From: Chitinivibrionales bacterium
Lineage (GTDB): Bacteria; Fibrobacterota; Chitinivibrionia; Chitinivibrionales; JANQEN01
Length of the DNA stretch: 5,483 bases
NCBI GenBank assembly: GCA_030593665.1
Contig: JAUVGS010000172.1
Span: forward strand, 1 to 5,483
Reading direction: 5' to 3'
Every line of letters begins with the position of its first letter. Positions within the stretch are counted from its first letter, which is position 1. The position numbers and the translations under genes are program-made. This document shows positions 5,275 through 5,483 of this stretch, piece after piece. The notes beneath the pieces were generated by a model. That model was not told the DNA's origin. It ran no database searches and saw only the letters and a list, made by a program, of their open reading frames with translations.

Positions 5275-5483
5275 ATGGAAAACTTAAAACAGCCGGCAGA
5301 AGAAATTGTTAACGGACATGAAAACCTGGCGAAAATTTTAAACCTGAACACGGAAGATTTTACAAATAGTGTAAACAAATTCCCCTTACTGGAGAAGGGA
5401 GGGGGAATAGAAAAATGGAAACAACTGGTTAAAGAGATGGTTACTACACCTGAAGAACTGTCAAAAAAAACAAATATAAATGT
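5275..5483 (+). CDS. N-terminus of a possible KamA/EpmB-like radical SAM aminomutase (3' truncated by window edge)
   Basis: The open frame runs to the right edge, with 69 complete codons, no signal peptide and a charged cytoplasmic composition. It starts 14 nt after the upstream stop and has its own ribosome-binding site, so co-transcription is likely. From residue 48, W-K-Q-L-V-K-E-M-V-T-T-P-E-E-L followed by N-I-N resembles the N-terminal segment of lysine 2,3-aminomutase-family proteins, such as E. coli EpmB with its W-L-T-Q-L-A, V-T-D-P-D-E-L and N-I-D. EpmB isomerises lysine for modification of elongation factor P; KamA makes beta-lysine. The cysteine motif and the catalytic core lie beyond the window, so the assignment rests on about 20 residues. 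Residues 36-45 (F-P-L-L-E-K-G-G-G-I) are encoded by a palindromic stretch that may be a repeat insertion. The gene is fairly secure, the family only tentative. Confidence 0.5.
   Translation, partial: MENLKQPAEEIVNGHENLAKILNLNTEDFTNSVNKFPLLEKGGGIEKWKQLVKEMVTTPEELSKKTNIN
5379..5408. repeat. Palindromic repeat-like stretch within the last coding region
   Basis: ATTCCCC (5379-5385) and GGGGAAT (5402-5408) form a 7-bp inverted repeat. An alternative inner pairing is CCCTT (5383-5387) with AAGGG (5395-5399). The encoded F-P-L-L-E-K-G-G-G is the kind of peptide produced when dispersed C-run/G-run bacterial repeats are read through. It keeps the reading frame. Whether it is a dispersed repeat cannot be settled from one copy. 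Confidence 0.4.

Overview
The window looks like a chromosomal stretch from a Gram-negative, moderately AT-rich bacterium of the Fibrobacterota or a related FCB-superphylum group. This rests on three protein features. A 911-residue exported protein ends in a FlgD-like Ig module (W867-D-G-R-N, then a G-Q-Y strand and a terminal I-G-V-R-R). A second exported protein has carboxypeptidase-regulatory-like beta domains and a C-terminal module resembling a type IX secretion sorting domain. The third is a beta-rich surface-type protein running in from the left edge. The lineage call is inference from protein style. There is no rRNA, tRNA or other phylogenetic marker in view.

Layout, all genes on the + strand: (1) 3-662, the C-terminal ~219 residues of a large secreted or surface protein whose start lies outside the window. 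(2) 663-927, an intergenic region with a clear Rho-independent terminator (794-826), a weak promoter-like pair before it, and a GGAGG ribosome-binding site. (3) 928-3663, an exported von Willebrand factor A (VWA) domain protein with a complete metal-ion-dependent adhesion site (MIDAS), an EF-hand-like acidic loop, an Ig-like region and the FlgD-like end. (4) 3664-4321, a gene-poor AT-rich spacer. It contains a 129-bp miniature inverted-repeat element (3781-3909) flanked by TA dinucleotides, and a consensus-like sigma-70 promoter (4149-4177) inside a 10-bp inverted repeat. (5) 4322-5260, a 312-residue exported protein with two CarboxypepD_reg-like domains. (6) 5275 to the right edge, the N-terminus of a gene that weakly resembles the KamA/EpmB lysine-aminomutase family, only 14 nt downstream and probably co-transcribed with the previous gene.

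The three exported proteins form a cell-surface set, but nothing shows that they act together. The first is separated from the second by a terminator, and the second from the third by a long spacer with its own promoter. No CRISPR array, phage gene, toxin-antitoxin pair or recognisable defence system is present. The best non-genic signal is the miniature element, which combines IS630/Tc1-type ends with two inverted copies of an ATTCCCG...CGGGAAT palindromic repeat. I did not find convincing evidence for a new multi-gene system.
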